Positions 33,691-46,388 of a stretch of 64,000 bases of DNA are shown piece by piece (the first letter of the stretch is position 1; every line of letters begins with the position of its first letter). A program made the position numbers and the translations under genes. Below the pieces are notes generated by a model, which saw only the letters and a list, made by a program, of their open reading frames with translations, did no database searches and had not been told where the DNA came from. The stretch lies in NCBI RefSeq assembly GCF_016802725.1, contig NC_052671.1, positions 3,039,001-3,103,000 of the forward strand, in the 5' to 3' direction. Source of the stretch: Solenopsis invicta (taxonomy: Eukaryota; Arthropoda; Insecta; Hymenoptera; Formicidae).

Positions 33691-34198
33691 CGAAGGGAGA
33701 TTTTCTGGAAGAGAGGACCTGAATTCGGAACAGGATTGTTTTATCGGATTAAAATTCCCATTATGCTACGTCGTTAACACTTGCCACCACCAAGTCATTC
33801 ATAATATCATTAATTGATGAATTTAACCGTACGTAATGAGATTTAAAGCGCAAAGATACAATATCTTTTATTTCGGATTAATGTATATTGGGCAATATTA
33901 ATGAAACTGAAACAAAAGCGGAATATGTAACACTGAGCTATTTAATTAATTCAGGTCGACACAATATTAAACACATAATGATACATTACGTCAATGAGTC
34001 ATAATTGTAATTCAGAATATAAATTGCTAGAGAGTCTTTTCGAAATAATAAACGATATGCAATAAATGTGAAACGAATTTACATCGTAATATAATATTCC
34101 CAAATGATTCGAGATTCCTGCGGTACGAATTTCCGTAAAAAATTTTATGCCGCTCGTCACGTCCGTATTATTGACTATGATAATTACTGTCACGCCAA

Positions 34199-34220
34199 GA
34201 GAGAGAGAGAGAGAGAGAGA
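34199..34220. repeat. (GA)n microsatellite
   Basis: Eleven GA units in non-coding sequence. Confidence 0.88.
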
Positions 34221-37200
34221 AGGAAGGCGCACTTTATCCACCGGCACGAGATATTAAATTGGTTCTCAGATCTCAGACCGGATATCGATGGAGCGCTCGC
34301 GGCGATAGAATGCGCGGCGACGGAAATAAATAGATGAATTTTTCTGATAGAAAGAATATCGTTCTCCCGATTGTATCCCATCTTTAAAGGGAGTAAGCGT
34401 TCTCCAGTCGAGTCTCTCATGTATCTGAATCGAGGGGGCTTTCTATCCCGGGACTTTGGCAGATCCGACAAGCTGTAAATCCACTTCGAGTCTGTTTAAA
34501 AGTTCCTTCTAAATACGTTGACTTGCGAGGCGGTCGGCGTCGCGCACGCGGAAACTAATTCGTTTTTACGCAATCCTCTCTCGTTGGAACGTGACGCGAC
34601 TGGAACACGATTGGAACACGAAAGCGTTTTATCTCTCTACGAGGTTGCAGCCTGAGATATCCGAGACAATCCAGTATTAGTTCGTTGCAGACAACAACAG
34701 GCAGGCGTTGGTCTCTCATTTTACGCGACATTTACGATCGATTACGAGCTTGTTACGCCAGCAAAATTACCGTGATGTAATTACAAGACACGTAATACTG
34801 AGTTATTACAGCTGATGTGTTCGATATTGATTAAAAAAAATTGTCGTACGCTCTGCGACGCTCAGGATTCGTATCTTCTCTCTCTTTTTCTCTCTCTCTT
34901 TCCCTTTCATTAGCGAGATTTTAAATGTCAATAACGATAACGTGCCAATTAAATGAGGAAATTAGCCCTAACATCTGCGGGGCACTTCGAGAGGATCATT
35001 TTCCTATTTACGTAGCCTGAACAAGTTCGAGCGCGCGTCGAGTCCCGTCACCGATGAATGCATTGAATCAGATGCATCGGTCCCTGATGGGTACTCGTAA
35101 CGATTTCCGGCGAGCAGCAGCTCGCCGGCACCCAGGAGACATGCGGAGAATATGATCATGATTCAACATCCTAAATTGGAAACGTGCACGGGGATAATAA
35201 AAACTCACGGAGAGAAGACGGAAAAATGTGGAAGACGTCGAGTAATCTTAAATGAAAATGGCGCAACGAACCTCCGGAATTTTATGGCCGCTCGTCAAAA
35301 CATATACTTATGTTTATAGCCGACGAATAAGAATTGAAAAGCAGATCGTAAAACGTCGTCGATTCATTTACTGTAGAAATGATTATTTTCGTTTTCGTCA
35401 GATTCGTCATTTATTCCTTCGCATTTGTCTCCACGAGTATTCGAAATTTCTTACATATATAGATGTAATTGCAAAATTGATTAAACGATTCATATTAAAT
35501 AGTTCAATTTTTCCAGATTAAGCAATTGTAAGAAGGAGAGTTGAAAATGTATTATATTATCGTCTTAATTTAATCTTTCTCTATATTCATTGGTGCTTCA
35601 CGCAATTCGATATGTTACTTATTACTTCGTAATGACGCTAAATTGGAATCGCATTATATCGTATGCGAGAGAGTTATCGATTCTATTATATATATATGTA
35701 TATATAGTTAATTCCACTTCTTCTTGTCGAAGATTCTTAATATTGCATAAGGTAAAAGCCCACGTTCGCTGATAATTTCATTATTTCTTTCTGCACCTTC
35801 TTAATACCTTGCTATACAGATCGATATCGCCGTTCGCGCTTATTATCAATGAGTTTGGATTATTCCTTTACTTGTCTTAATTGCGTTATGCCTTTGTAAA
35901 ATTTAGCGTATTACTCTTCTTATCGATCGCGCGTATTTAATTTATTTATTAATTGAAATGTAATCTTTACAACATCGTAATTTCGTGGTAATTTAATCTC
36001 TAATTAAATTTTACAATTAAATGTAATGTACATTTGTAAGTAAAAAGATGAAAAAAATTTGTTCTGCAAGCAAAGGTACAGTTTGTTTTTAATGGGTTGC
36101 GCCATTGGAAAATGTTACGTGTACGGAAATAATTATATAATAATAAACATTAATTATTATTTCTAACTGTAATTTCGCCATATTATTTCTGTTTATTTTT
36201 CAGCACATGTGTTCCGTAATTTCTCCTTTTCATCTATTTCTCTTCAACAAAAAGGTTTAATTTTTAAAATTTATTTTTAAAAATAAATATCACCATTCGC
36301 TCGCACACACGATCTTTGCAAGAGAAACTTTTCAATTTATCAAAAGCGCACCTTATTCTTCATCAGAGCTGCACAACACGGTAACGTTCGCCTAAAGCAA
36401 CGTTTGCACTACTCGATCACTTAATTCCCGCGGATCGTAAATTCTGAAGACTGACGGTTGGCATATTGAATCCAATCTAATTCGCGTCAAATTCAGAGAA
36501 AGAATGAGATCAACAGGTGATGAATCCACTTTGACATAGAACACGGTAAATTAGTGAACTTGAGAAATTTCACCTCAGTTGCGCTATCGCGCGGCTTTTC
36601 AACCATTCAGGAGTAAATTGTTGCACCGAGCGCATGGTTCGCGTTTGCGTTGACGCAAATTTTTATTTTCTATAAATAAAATCTTTTGCGTGTAATTAAT
36701 TCTTTATTGAAAAATTTCTGGAAAAATCGCCAGAGGCGATCGAACGCGATCGTCTTAAAATGGTAATTAGATTTAACAACACTCAACCTGTCGATTTTTT
36801 TCTGTCGATTTATTATCACATAATCCACGTGACATTCTTCATCAGAGCTGTGCTCTAACTCTATCATTATGATATTACGTTTCCCTTTGCGTTTAATGCT
36901 CTGTATCCCTAAGATATCGAAAAACCTTATCTCTTTTTCTTCTTTATACGCAGTGGCCTTATCGAGAACAAGAGCCTTCTCTAATCCCATGGAATATTAG
37001 TCCCGAATGTTGTCAAAGGGGCGAGGATAAATAAAGGTTCGCAAAAACCCAATCGTCGTGGTAGTACCGTACATTGCAAGTTCGAGAATCGGGTCAAGTG
37101 TTATACAGTTCTGTGTATCTTTGGACTTAGTATTGATATATCGCTAAAACAACAATGGGCATATAGTAGTGTCAGTATTATGTCAGTATATGTGGTTATT

Positions 37201-37380
37201 GTTGTATATCGCATCCTTACTTCAATAGACACAACTCACAAAAAATCGTGATTCCCGAGTTAGTGCCACGAATGCGTTAGATAAACTCTCTCAATCATCA
37301 GAAGTAGACTAATTGAACTGAAACGAAATGACAAAAATGTCATTTGATCATATTTCTAAGAGTATATCCTTTGCCGACGT

Positions 37381-37535
37381 TATTTGATTATGAATTTAAT
37401 TGAATTATTTGATTAAAATATAATTTGATTAAAACAATTTAATCAAATTATTTTTGATTAAAATGAATTGATTAAAACAATTTAATTACCGATTATTTGA
37501 TTAAAATAATTAAATTAAATTATTTAACTAATAAT
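37381..37535. repeat. TTGATTAAA-rich degenerate minisatellite
   Basis: The words TTTGATTAAAA, AATTTAATC and ATTATTTGATTAAAAT recur about eight times with irregular spacing. Probably slippage-derived low-complexity sequence. Confidence 0.6.
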
Positions 37536-37774
37536 CTAATAACTTTTTATCGAGTTGAAAAATAGTTTTTCTTTTTCTCTGGGGAATTAATTTTTTGAGT
37601 TATATGTGTTTGGGAACATAGGGAACATAAAAATTTAACGGTTAAATATAATTTTCAATGAAAAAAAAACAATTAATAAATAAAAGGCTTTAAGAACAGT
37701 AATTGAAATTTTCTAATATAGACACAGCAATGAGATAAAAAAATGAAGAATTAAATTAAAAAAAAAAAAAAGGT

Positions 37775-37935
37775 TTTTTTATGTTCAAGTAAACATATTC
37801 ATTTTAATATTATTTTTTTTATTTAAATAAATATTAGTTAATATAAAACAATTTATTTTTAAATTTAGGAAATATTTTTTTAAATCGAGAAAAAAACGAT
37901 ATTAAAATAAATATATTTACTGAAACATGAAATTT
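37775..37935. mobile_element. Small inverted-repeat element
   Basis: Left TTCAAGTAAACATATTCATT, TTAATATTATTTTTT and right AAAACGATATTAAAATAAAT, ATATTTACTGAAACATGAA pair over about 40 bp with some mismatches. AT-rich centre, no ORF. Confidence 0.5.
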
Positions 37936-37957
37936 TTTAGTGTACTGAATTTCGTTT

Positions 37958-38168
37958 AAGTACGTAAAAATTTAACTAAATACAGGTCTGAAAATAGTTT
38001 CGTTAGATCATTAAAATATTATAACTATGCAGAACGCTCAAACTGTTACTAGAATGTCAAAACTTTTTCTAGCATCGCTTATTATGCTCGAAAGTCCTTC
38101 ATAATTATTTTAGCGAACAAAATTATTTTTGGATTCTTATTCTAAATTTTTAAATACTTCAGCGAACC
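37958..38168 (-). repeat. Dispersed inverted-repeat family, copy 3 (reverse)
   Basis: Reverse-oriented relative to copies 1 and 2: its right half (GTCAAAACTTTTTCTAGC, GCTTATTATGCTCGAAAGTC, CATAATTATTTTAG) is the inverse of the left-half blocks of copy 2. Ends TAACTAAATACAGGTCTGAA on the left and TTTTTGGATTCTTATTCTAA on the right. Confidence 0.65.
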
Positions 38169-39270
38169 CTTCTCTCTCTGCACATTTCGTCACGTTACAA
38201 TTTTCTTGTAACTTCTTATATTTTCTAAGAAAAACCTCAGCTTTATAAGGTGCTTTATGTTCTCCTGAAAAATCCATGTTTTGTATCAACGCGATAAATT
38301 TTCTCCTCGAAGGAAAACAAAAAAGCAAGTTCACATACCTGTAAAACACTACGCGCGACGGAATTCTCGATTCCTCGGGTTGACATCTCGCGAGTCTTCG
38401 TTTTTATACGACGGCGTCCGAATGTCACCCCTCTTTCTTAATAAAACGCTCCTCCGCGCAGAGTGGTTAAAGCGGCTCCTCTCAAAATGAATATTGTGCA
38501 AACCACTTTCGCGCTTACACATTTTGTCGCAGCGTCGCCGCGGGGAAAAACAGCGCGTCACATCAGTTTTTTAGTCCCCGTCGAGTTTAAAGTCGCGTTA
38601 ACGCGCTTCGCACGCGGAGATTGAACAAGAGATTCTGGAACATTGACCTAATTTATGGCAGCAACAGTTGCACCGTTATTTCCGTCCACGATTTTTGCCC
38701 AAGGCTCCACCGTGACATTCAATATCGTCAATTTAATGTTAAATATTTTCGACATTCCTCCGTCACATTTTATATCGTCGCGTTCGCTGTCCGGCAGCCG
38801 CCGCGCTGCGTCGCACGTTAAAATTTTCCACCTTCATAGAGAATAATTCGACAATCACGAAACGTTACGATGGGACGATCCAAAGTTCCGAACTAATTTC
38901 ATTCCAACGTTTCAGAGTTCAGTGAATATTTAAAAATATTTTCGCGGTTACACGGCGATCGTTTAAGCTCGGCGAAGCTTGTCCGTTTGGCAAAATTTTA
39001 TACGCTCGATTGCTCTCTGTACCAGCTCGGTTTCATTAATAAATTTGCTTCCCCGATATTTGCACCGATAGAAACCCTTCTGTTCGCGAACGTTTTAAAT
39101 TTACGTGCCGGGAGATCGACCGTTAAATTTTATATTTCCCCGATTACGTTCACTTATGTCACTCGTAAACTAAATTCCGTGTTCGATATCTTCATCCCTC
39201 TAAAAGAATCGTTGTCTACACGATGTTCACATTACTCCTCGCGGTATATCCGCTTCAAGTTTCAAACAAC

Positions 39271-39271
<1 letters not shown>

Positions 39272-39308
<37 letters not shown>

Positions 39309-39309
39309 C
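39272..39309. repeat. (GA)n microsatellite
   Basis: GA run of about 38 bp with two AAAG interruptions, at the left edge of a GC-rich block. Confidence 0.88.
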
Positions 39310-39359
39310 GTAGGAGATAGAACGAGGCTAAAGCTCGATCTTAGCTCTTGGTTACTGCC

Positions 39360-40270
39360 AATCAGAGACAATAACACACGCTCGTTTTAGCCGCGGGGAG
39401 AGACGATATCGAGCGCGCTATTTCCGACCACGTCTGTCCGTGATTCAGATATCGGTCTGGAACGGAGCGGAATGGCCGATTCGACCTTGACTCTGATCGT
39501 TCGCACACTTTAACGCGCGGCCATACATATGCATGGGATCCACGCCGGGTCGATTCCCGTCCCGGAAGCGTCCCGTGTCTATCCAACGGGACGTATCGAT
39601 CGCGCTGGTACGATGGCGGCCGGCGCGAGAGAGCGTCGAGGATCGAGGTCGTTGTTTTTCGAGGGTGAGAGAGAGAGAGAGATAAAGAGGGCGAGCGTCG
39701 CCGTCGCCGTCGCAGCCGCCACCGCTGCTTCGAGGGGCGAGTGCCCCGCGTTCGATCGCCGGCGCAGCTTATTCGTCCCAATTCGGAAGTCCGTCCGGTG
39801 CCGGCCGTCCGGCCGCCACCTCATCCCGACGCGCTCGAATCGCTGCCACCGTTGATCGCGCGCCGCAACATCCGGCGCGGTAACGCGCCTCGAACGGACC
39901 TCGCATCCCGCCATCCCTCCCGAGAGGGTTGACGATGCCAAATTGGGCGAATTGGGGCGAGTTGACTCTCGACGATGCGCAGACACACACACACACACAC
40001 ACCTGCGAGATCGCGCTCTGACGCGCCGATATTGCACACCTGAAAGTCTGATTACGACGTACGAGGCGCGGCGATTGGCAGGCGGAAGGCTCGTGCACGC
40101 GGCGCTCGCAGCCGCATGATCCGTAACAGGTAATGAAAGCCAGTAATTATGGGCTGCCAATAATTTCGGGTTAATCCTGTCGCGCCCCGAGATGTTACGC
40201 GCGCTCCCCGGAGAACAATGGATCCCTTCGAAAGCGCGCGCGCGCGTTCGTCCGGATGGCAGGGGCGCGT
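39360..40270. promoter_or_regulatory. GC-rich, CpG-rich block; candidate regulatory island
   Basis: About 0.9 kb of GC- and CpG-rich sequence in otherwise AT-rich surroundings, with GA (39667-39682) and CA (39983-40001) microsatellites. Open frames exist on both strands, including 193 aa on the minus strand at 39579-40160, but they are low-complexity Arg/Ser text as expected from GC-rich DNA. Could be an alternative promoter or enhancer of the cyclase gene; nothing proves it. Confidence 0.25.
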
Positions 40271-41010
40271 TTGTTCAACTTGTTACAAACGCAAATTTAT
40301 GAATGTTAAGAATTGACATCGACACGCCGTATGCATATTTCATATGCGTCCGTTCATTCCTAGCGATCCGCGCGCGCGGTGTAGCCGATTAAAACCAATA
40401 ATTATTAAATTGCTAATAATTTTGCGTATTAATTCTGTCGAGGGATGTTACACGGTGAGTAATAATAAACTCGTTTATCGAGAACAAATATTTTCTGGAT
40501 GTTGAGGATACACGTAGATACATTAAATCTCTCGCGAACGAATTTATCGAGGCTGCTAACGGAAGAATCGATACAGCGCGCCCGTTTTTTCAAGTAGCCG
40601 TGCATCTGCAACAGCCGTTGAAAGCCAGCGGCACTTACAAGTTGTGAATAATACTCGGATTAATGCTATCGCGTCCCGTCGATAGACACCGCGTGATGGA
40701 TGATATTAAATTCACTCGTCGGGAATAGAGAGCCTCGCGGACTTAATACCGATTCGGCCATTATCCGGATTGTTAGAGAGGAACGTTTATTAAATTTAGA
40801 AAAATTGAAAAATACGTTATTTGCAGAAGCTACGGGTAAATATTGATGCGCGAGTATAAACGCAACATCGCTGCATCTGGCTGCAGCAGCGGCTAATGGA
40901 AGCTCGCGTTTACGAGCACGCTATTACTCCCGACTTAATCCTATCGAGTTCTGCGCCTGTGGTAATTAAGGATCAGTTAATTAATGCTCAAGCTCAAAGA
41001 CATTTCATTA
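40110..41010. repeat. Degenerate tandem array, four units of about 230-290 bp
   Basis: The anchor TTAATCCTGTCG (about 40172) recurs as TTAATTCTGTCG (about 40430), TTAATGCTATCG (about 40661) and TTAATCCTATCG (about 40947). Each is preceded by an AATAATTT/AATAATACTCGG/ATTACTCCCGAC block, and the first three are followed by a TGTTAC- or GACACC-like block. GAAAGCCAG and TGGAAGCTCG words precede the units. This is an old tandem duplication with strong divergence. Confidence 0.5.
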
Positions 41011-41616
41011 AATACTCGAGGACGGATCGAATGCGGTTGCGCGTTATTTGAAAGCAACTGCGACATTTGCGGTAATTATGAAGAATCGAGAGATTTGCGT
41101 CTATCCGGGGCCATGGAATTAATAACGCGCGATTAAAATCTCGGGGGTGATTTATTTTAATGTGACAATTACAATCGAGCTCCGACGAAGCTTGCACGGA
41201 AGAACGCGCCGGTTATTATCCGCGTAAATATTGTTTAAAAAAGAAAAATATTCCATAATTCAAAAACAAATTTACGATCGCGCGACAGAAAATTGTTATA
41301 AATTATTACGTTGTTAACATGACAAAATAAAGTCTATTAACATGATAAAGTCATTCGGGATGCTCATTTTTTTCACGATAATTTATTTCGGCGTTATTTA
41401 CATTTCAAAAATAAAAAGGAATTATTAAAAACGAAGATTTTTAGTTATTGCACAACATTGTGTGTACAAGCTATTCATTAGGGACGTCAAAATAAACGTT
41501 CAATGCATTCGCTTTTAACTGCCGAAATTATGTGCACAAGTTATTCATATTTGATGAGAGATACGCGCGCAAAGAGACGATCGTCCCGGTTATCGGCTGT
41601 TTGGCTAAATGGAGCG

Positions 41617-41638
41617 AGAAAGAGAGAGAGAGAGAGAA
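41617..41638. repeat. (GA)n microsatellite
   Basis: About ten GA units in non-coding sequence. Confidence 0.85.
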
Positions 41639-44339
41639 GAACAAAAAATCAAAAATTTGCAAATAAAAACGATTATGGGAAATCGTGGTCCGCGATAACG
41701 AGTAAAGTTTTTCGATTATAACTGAACGGTGCAGCCGTCAGAATCGCGCAATAATAGCCAACTTTTCGTTCTTTTCATCATGAAATATGCATACGTACCG
41801 CAAACGTATTGCGTCGCGCAGATGCCGTAAGGCGAAATAAAATGTGTAATATATTTCTTTCTTTCCTCGGTGTCCAGTGAAACCGCAGAATCGAATCGAT
41901 CTCGGAAAGCGCTCGGATATCTCGCGACGGTCTTATCTTTCCCATCCTTATAAATTCGTTCTCCCGATCCAAATGACTTCACCGTTATTAAACTTCAGAA
42001 ATAGATGCGCAAGTACGCAATGATGGCGCGGTGGGAATGCCGATGAGAGAATGTGCCCGCCTTCTTTTTTATATTCCACGGAGAAAATTCTATTCTTTAA
42101 AAGGAAGCGCTCTCTTTACTAAAATCGCGTCTTAATTAATTCAGCGCGGAACGTAAAGGCTAGGGGCTTTATGCGTAGATAATCCGTCTCTTAACATAAA
42201 TTATACGAAAATGGCGCTGTGCGTTGTTCGCTTGATTCACCTCTTCGTCCCGCGGTCAATTAACTTTTCAGAGGATCAGGAGATGCATTTAATCTTCTCG
42301 CTTTTTAAGAAGTCAATGTAACGTTATTGTGTTTTGAAATTTTCAATTTGGCCGGGGCGCAGCAGAAAATAATTTTATCACGTTTTACGTACGTTTCTGC
42401 GCCGTTAAATAATGCGCTTCTCATCAAAATTAAAAGATCATTTTGAATGGCGAAAATGAGGTCGCCCGAAGTAGAGAAGCGTCGCGCGCCGAGGAAAAAA
42501 ACTTGGCGGAATTTAAAAACCGAGGCTGGCGGGACTTTAAAACGCTTCTATAACGCTTCGCTTTACGACCGTCTTTTTTTTCCCAAAGTTACGTAAATTT
42601 TGTGTTTCATTATTTTTTCTCCCCCCACCGCGATTCAAAGCGGTCCTTTTATTTTCACTGAAGAGCGCGCGTGTTGCATAAATTGCCGCAACAGATTTGT
42701 AATCGCGCAATTCTATTTAAAGTCTGACAGTTAAGTTAATTTATTGAGAACCGCAGATTTTTTAATTTGAGAAAATTTACGGCGTGTCGTACATGTTGTT
42801 ATTTCATGCGCGAAGATCATTAAATCGAGAATCGTTTATTGGTGCACGCTGTGCTCGCTCGTTCGCCGTTATACTGTATAAATTGAATATGTGCGGCAAA
42901 GTAAACGTAACAAATCAAATTTTCGAGTATAATGTTTACTTGAAAAATAAACAAGGTAACGTTTCTCTTTTATGCATGTACAAGGAGGACGGAGCGGGGA
43001 AGAATAAATCCCGATAATCATCGAAATTATAGTGGCGCTCGCGTACACGAGCGTATATCGATCGAGATAATGAAAATTAGTCAATCACGTGTGTTTGCGG
43101 GGGATAATTCCTTCAATTACGCGGTACACAAGGCGATGCGCAAATTTATCCGAGGTTTCATACCCAATTTCGGTTGCCGCGCTCGTTCGTCGCCGGGGTG
43201 GTCGTAAATTGTTAGTGGTCGGGCTAAATGTGCGAAAAGATTGCGCGGCTAACATAAAAAAAACCGGCCGGCGCAAATAAAAGAAGTCTGTTTATCTCGC
43301 GCGACGTATCTTTTGCGTCGCGCAACGCTGCCATTTGTATCCGTCGACATGAAAATATCATCTATTGCCCGTGAGACTACCAGCCGTATTCTACGTGCGT
43401 CGCGACCGTGTAATCGTTTAACGAATGCGTTGCAGGAATTCACGTTGACGGAAATACACTATTACGGTACAGCGAAACGCTTGTGCATATTGCAAGAAGA
43501 GGTATACGAATCAAAAGTAGTATTTGCTCGGGAGACAGAAAAGAAAACTGCGTATATCAAAATTAATTATTTACAACAATATCTCGTGATTTGAACTCAA
43601 TCACAAAGTCGTTATTAATCATTGTTTCAAATTGCCTAAAAGTAATGCAGATATTGATTTCATTATTGTGTTATGTTAGACCCTTAACATAACACTAAAA
43701 GCTATTCCTTTTGAGATTTGTTTTATTTTTTCCAATTTTCATTTTTTTTGTTCTTTTTTTAAATTTAACTTTTGTGACTTTGCTTAATTGAAAACCTATA
43801 TATTTAGAAAAAATTTGGCACATAATACAAAATTCAAAAAATTTTGATCTGTGTCACTGTTCTATGGGGATGCCATTGTTTTATGGAGATGCTTTTGACT
43901 AGAGAAGTGTGCAGCCAGAGAAAAGTTGTATTTAAATTGATGAAATCATTTTTTTAACTTGGCTTTTTTAAGTTGAAGTAAAAATATACTAATCAAAATA
44001 AAAATTTATTTGATTTTAAAAGATGACGTTATTAGCCTTCTTTTAAAGTAAATAAATAAGTTGTTTAATTTAAACAAATAATTTTTTTAATTCAAAGAAA
44101 ATACTGACAGAAATGTAAGAAATAATTTAGTTATCCTAGTTTTAAAAATATAATTTTTTTTATTTATAAAGAAAAGGTTAGCTTTGTACAATCAAACTAT
44201 TTTATTAATTTTAATAAAAAAAGCAGCCAAAAATTTTTTTCAAAAAATCGAAGAAACTTTCCTTTAACCGTATAGCAATGCAGAAATTTCTTTGATTCAA
44301 ACAAATATTTTTTGACTCGAAGAAACTTATCTCTGTGTG

Positions 44340-45072
44340 TGCCAATTCGAATCAAATTGACTCAAATTGAATTCGATTTGTTTTTAAATAGTTCTCTGCA
44401 AGGTTTGTACTCAAATAGTTCAAAATTTTCGAATCATTTATTTTGATTGCTTTATTTATATTTTTTACGAGACCAATCTCGTATCAGCACGTAGCAGTTC
44501 TCTTATCTGATTGTTGATTTGTCGATTTCCAAAACTTTTCTATCGTTTCTAAACTTTTCAAAAATTTGTGTACACAATTGACAATCATCTTCGTAAATTT
44601 TAATTTGCCATGATTTTATGATCTTATAAAATTTAGAATAAAATTTGAAATTGCTCCATTATATTTTCCTGATTAAGTGATTCGACTTAAAGTACTATCA
44701 CTTCGATAGTAACGTTATATTTTGTACAATATACATATATTAAACGCTTATCAGTGTAAAACTCTCACACTTATTGTTTAATACATACCATAAATTTTTT
44801 TTAAAATTATTTTCTAAAATTCTTGCGATTAATTTTTCTTTTATTAAAAAGGATCTGCTATGTCGTTGAAAATATGTATTTTATTACGTTTAAATTATCA
44901 TGTAATGTAAATCCGGAAAAATTTTAATTCGCGTTTGATTCGTATTCGAATCAGACAGATTTGATTTCACGGAAAAATTTCAAATTCAATCCAATTCGAT
45001 TTCAAATGTGTCATCAAAACTCTACTCGATTCGATTCGACTGCACAAATGCTTGAGTCGCACATTTCTACCT
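44340..45072. mobile_element. Possible remnant of a hAT-like element
   Basis: The right part reads inward (minus strand) as TAGAAATGTGCGACTCAAGC followed by repeated TCGAATCGAATCGAG and CAAATCGAATTGGATTG words. The left part begins AATTCGAATCAAATTGACTC. Sub-terminal TTCGAATC word repeats are common in hAT-type elements of animals. No transposase frame; assignment is by style only. Confidence 0.35.
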
Positions 45073-46157
45073 CTACCAACTGCATTTCATGTATTCTCTT
45101 ATTATAATTAGAAAATTAACAGTAATATATTGTTTATTACCGACGCAATTATAATTATACTTTTTTTTATCTCGATACGGCTCTTCGTCCGTAAAATTAG
45201 TTTCGTACAAATATATTCGCCGTATCGTATTCAATTACTCTTACAATCAATTTCATTTCATCGACGAAATATCGCAGAACGTGCTATTACGTTTACACGT
45301 TGTAAAAATGTAAAACGCACTTCGCGCGATTGTTTACGATATTAAAGAGTCTTTCAGGTACTTGCAAGTTAAAATAGAAATCAATATTTAGCCCGAGGCA
45401 CGTTACACATGACGCTGCGAACCTCGGTAGCAACTCCGTCCTTTCGTATCCCCTCGTGTCCAAGCAATGTCGTCTCTTTTCTCCCTAACGTCCCCCGCTC
45501 CGACGGAAAACTTTGTGCATCCCTAAGAAAAGAATATCGATCCCACGACGCCGAAACGGCGAATTTAGCGGGACTTTGCTAAGAAGGCGAGAGCAAATGT
45601 CCTGGAAGAAGGTCTCGCAAAAGCCGCAAAATCACTCCCCCACGACGTAATCCTCTCTTAATTGTCTATCCTACCTCACCGCCGTTCTAGGTCGCCCCTA
45701 TTATAGAACTAGATATCGCTGATCGACTTGGAGATCAACAGCGATTCACGCGTCTGACGACCAATGTCACGGAAAACGCATCTAGAATTCCAGCGTAACA
45801 ATGTGGAAATGTCAAAAGGCGCAGGTGGGTTCCGCGTGGGTGATAGCGCGCGAGTTTGTGAGAAGTTGTTATAAAAGTCGGAAACATCTTAGCACGTTTC
45901 ATTGGTGTTCGATACTGTAAAGACAAGACGTTTTATCTGAACGGGCAGCTTTGCGCCGGCAAGAAATAATTAAATACCCGTTGGAAAATATAGAGTACAA
46001 ATAAAAGCAGCTCGGAAGGAGCTGCTCCTCTGAATTATATCTCTGTTACGGATATAAGAGAAACTCGCACCTTAAATTTATACTTCATGAATATTCTCGC
46101 GAGAGGCGATTTTATATTTTTACGCACACCGAGATTCTTTCCAGCGAAAGAGCAGTA

Positions 46158-46388
46158 GGAAAAAGTTGCTGAATATCGGTCCCCTAAAAAGTGCCAATTC
46201 AATATTTTGCATTTTTACTTCATATAAGCAACACTTAATAACAAAAATAAAAAGCAAATAACGAACAACATAGATAAAAATTTTACAAGTTTTATTTTCT
46301 TTTGTGCATGCGCTATCAGCATTTTAGAAACTCAGATACGCTTCATGTAAATTTTTAATCAACTCATACAGCTGATAATAACGTAATT
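46158..46388 (+). repeat. Repeat family shared with 54.3 kb, copy A
   Basis: GCAACACTTAATAACAAAAA, GCATGCGCTATCAGCATTTT, and CAATATTTTGCATTTTTACT all recur in inverse form at about 54335-54570, collinear over about 220 bp at perhaps 75-80% identity by eye. No ORF. Confidence 0.65.

Larger units (their letters stand above)
28742..39250. other. Non-coding stretch, inferred 5' intron, part 1
   Basis: No coding exon is recognised. Contents include the composite inverted-repeat locus (29.7-30.4 kb), a TIR element (31.5-31.8 kb), GA/CT microsatellites, a TTGATTAAA-rich tract (37.38-37.53 kb), a small inverted-repeat element (37.78-37.94 kb) and repeat copy 3 (38.0 kb). The minus-strand ORF at 36670-36990 (106 aa) is not recognised. 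Confidence 0.6.

Noticed and set aside
36670..36990. Minus-strand ORF of 106 aa (starts MGLEKALVLDK)
   Set aside because: Open and not low-complexity, but no family is recognised, no splice sites tie it to the cyclase, and its AT-rich codon content matches the surrounding intron. Kept out of the gene list until transcription is shown.
39579..40160. 193-aa minus-strand ORF and overlapping plus-strand ORFs
   Set aside because: Long frames are expected in GC-rich DNA with few stops. Composition is Arg/Ser/Ala-rich text in all frames, with GA and CA microsatellites translated inside.
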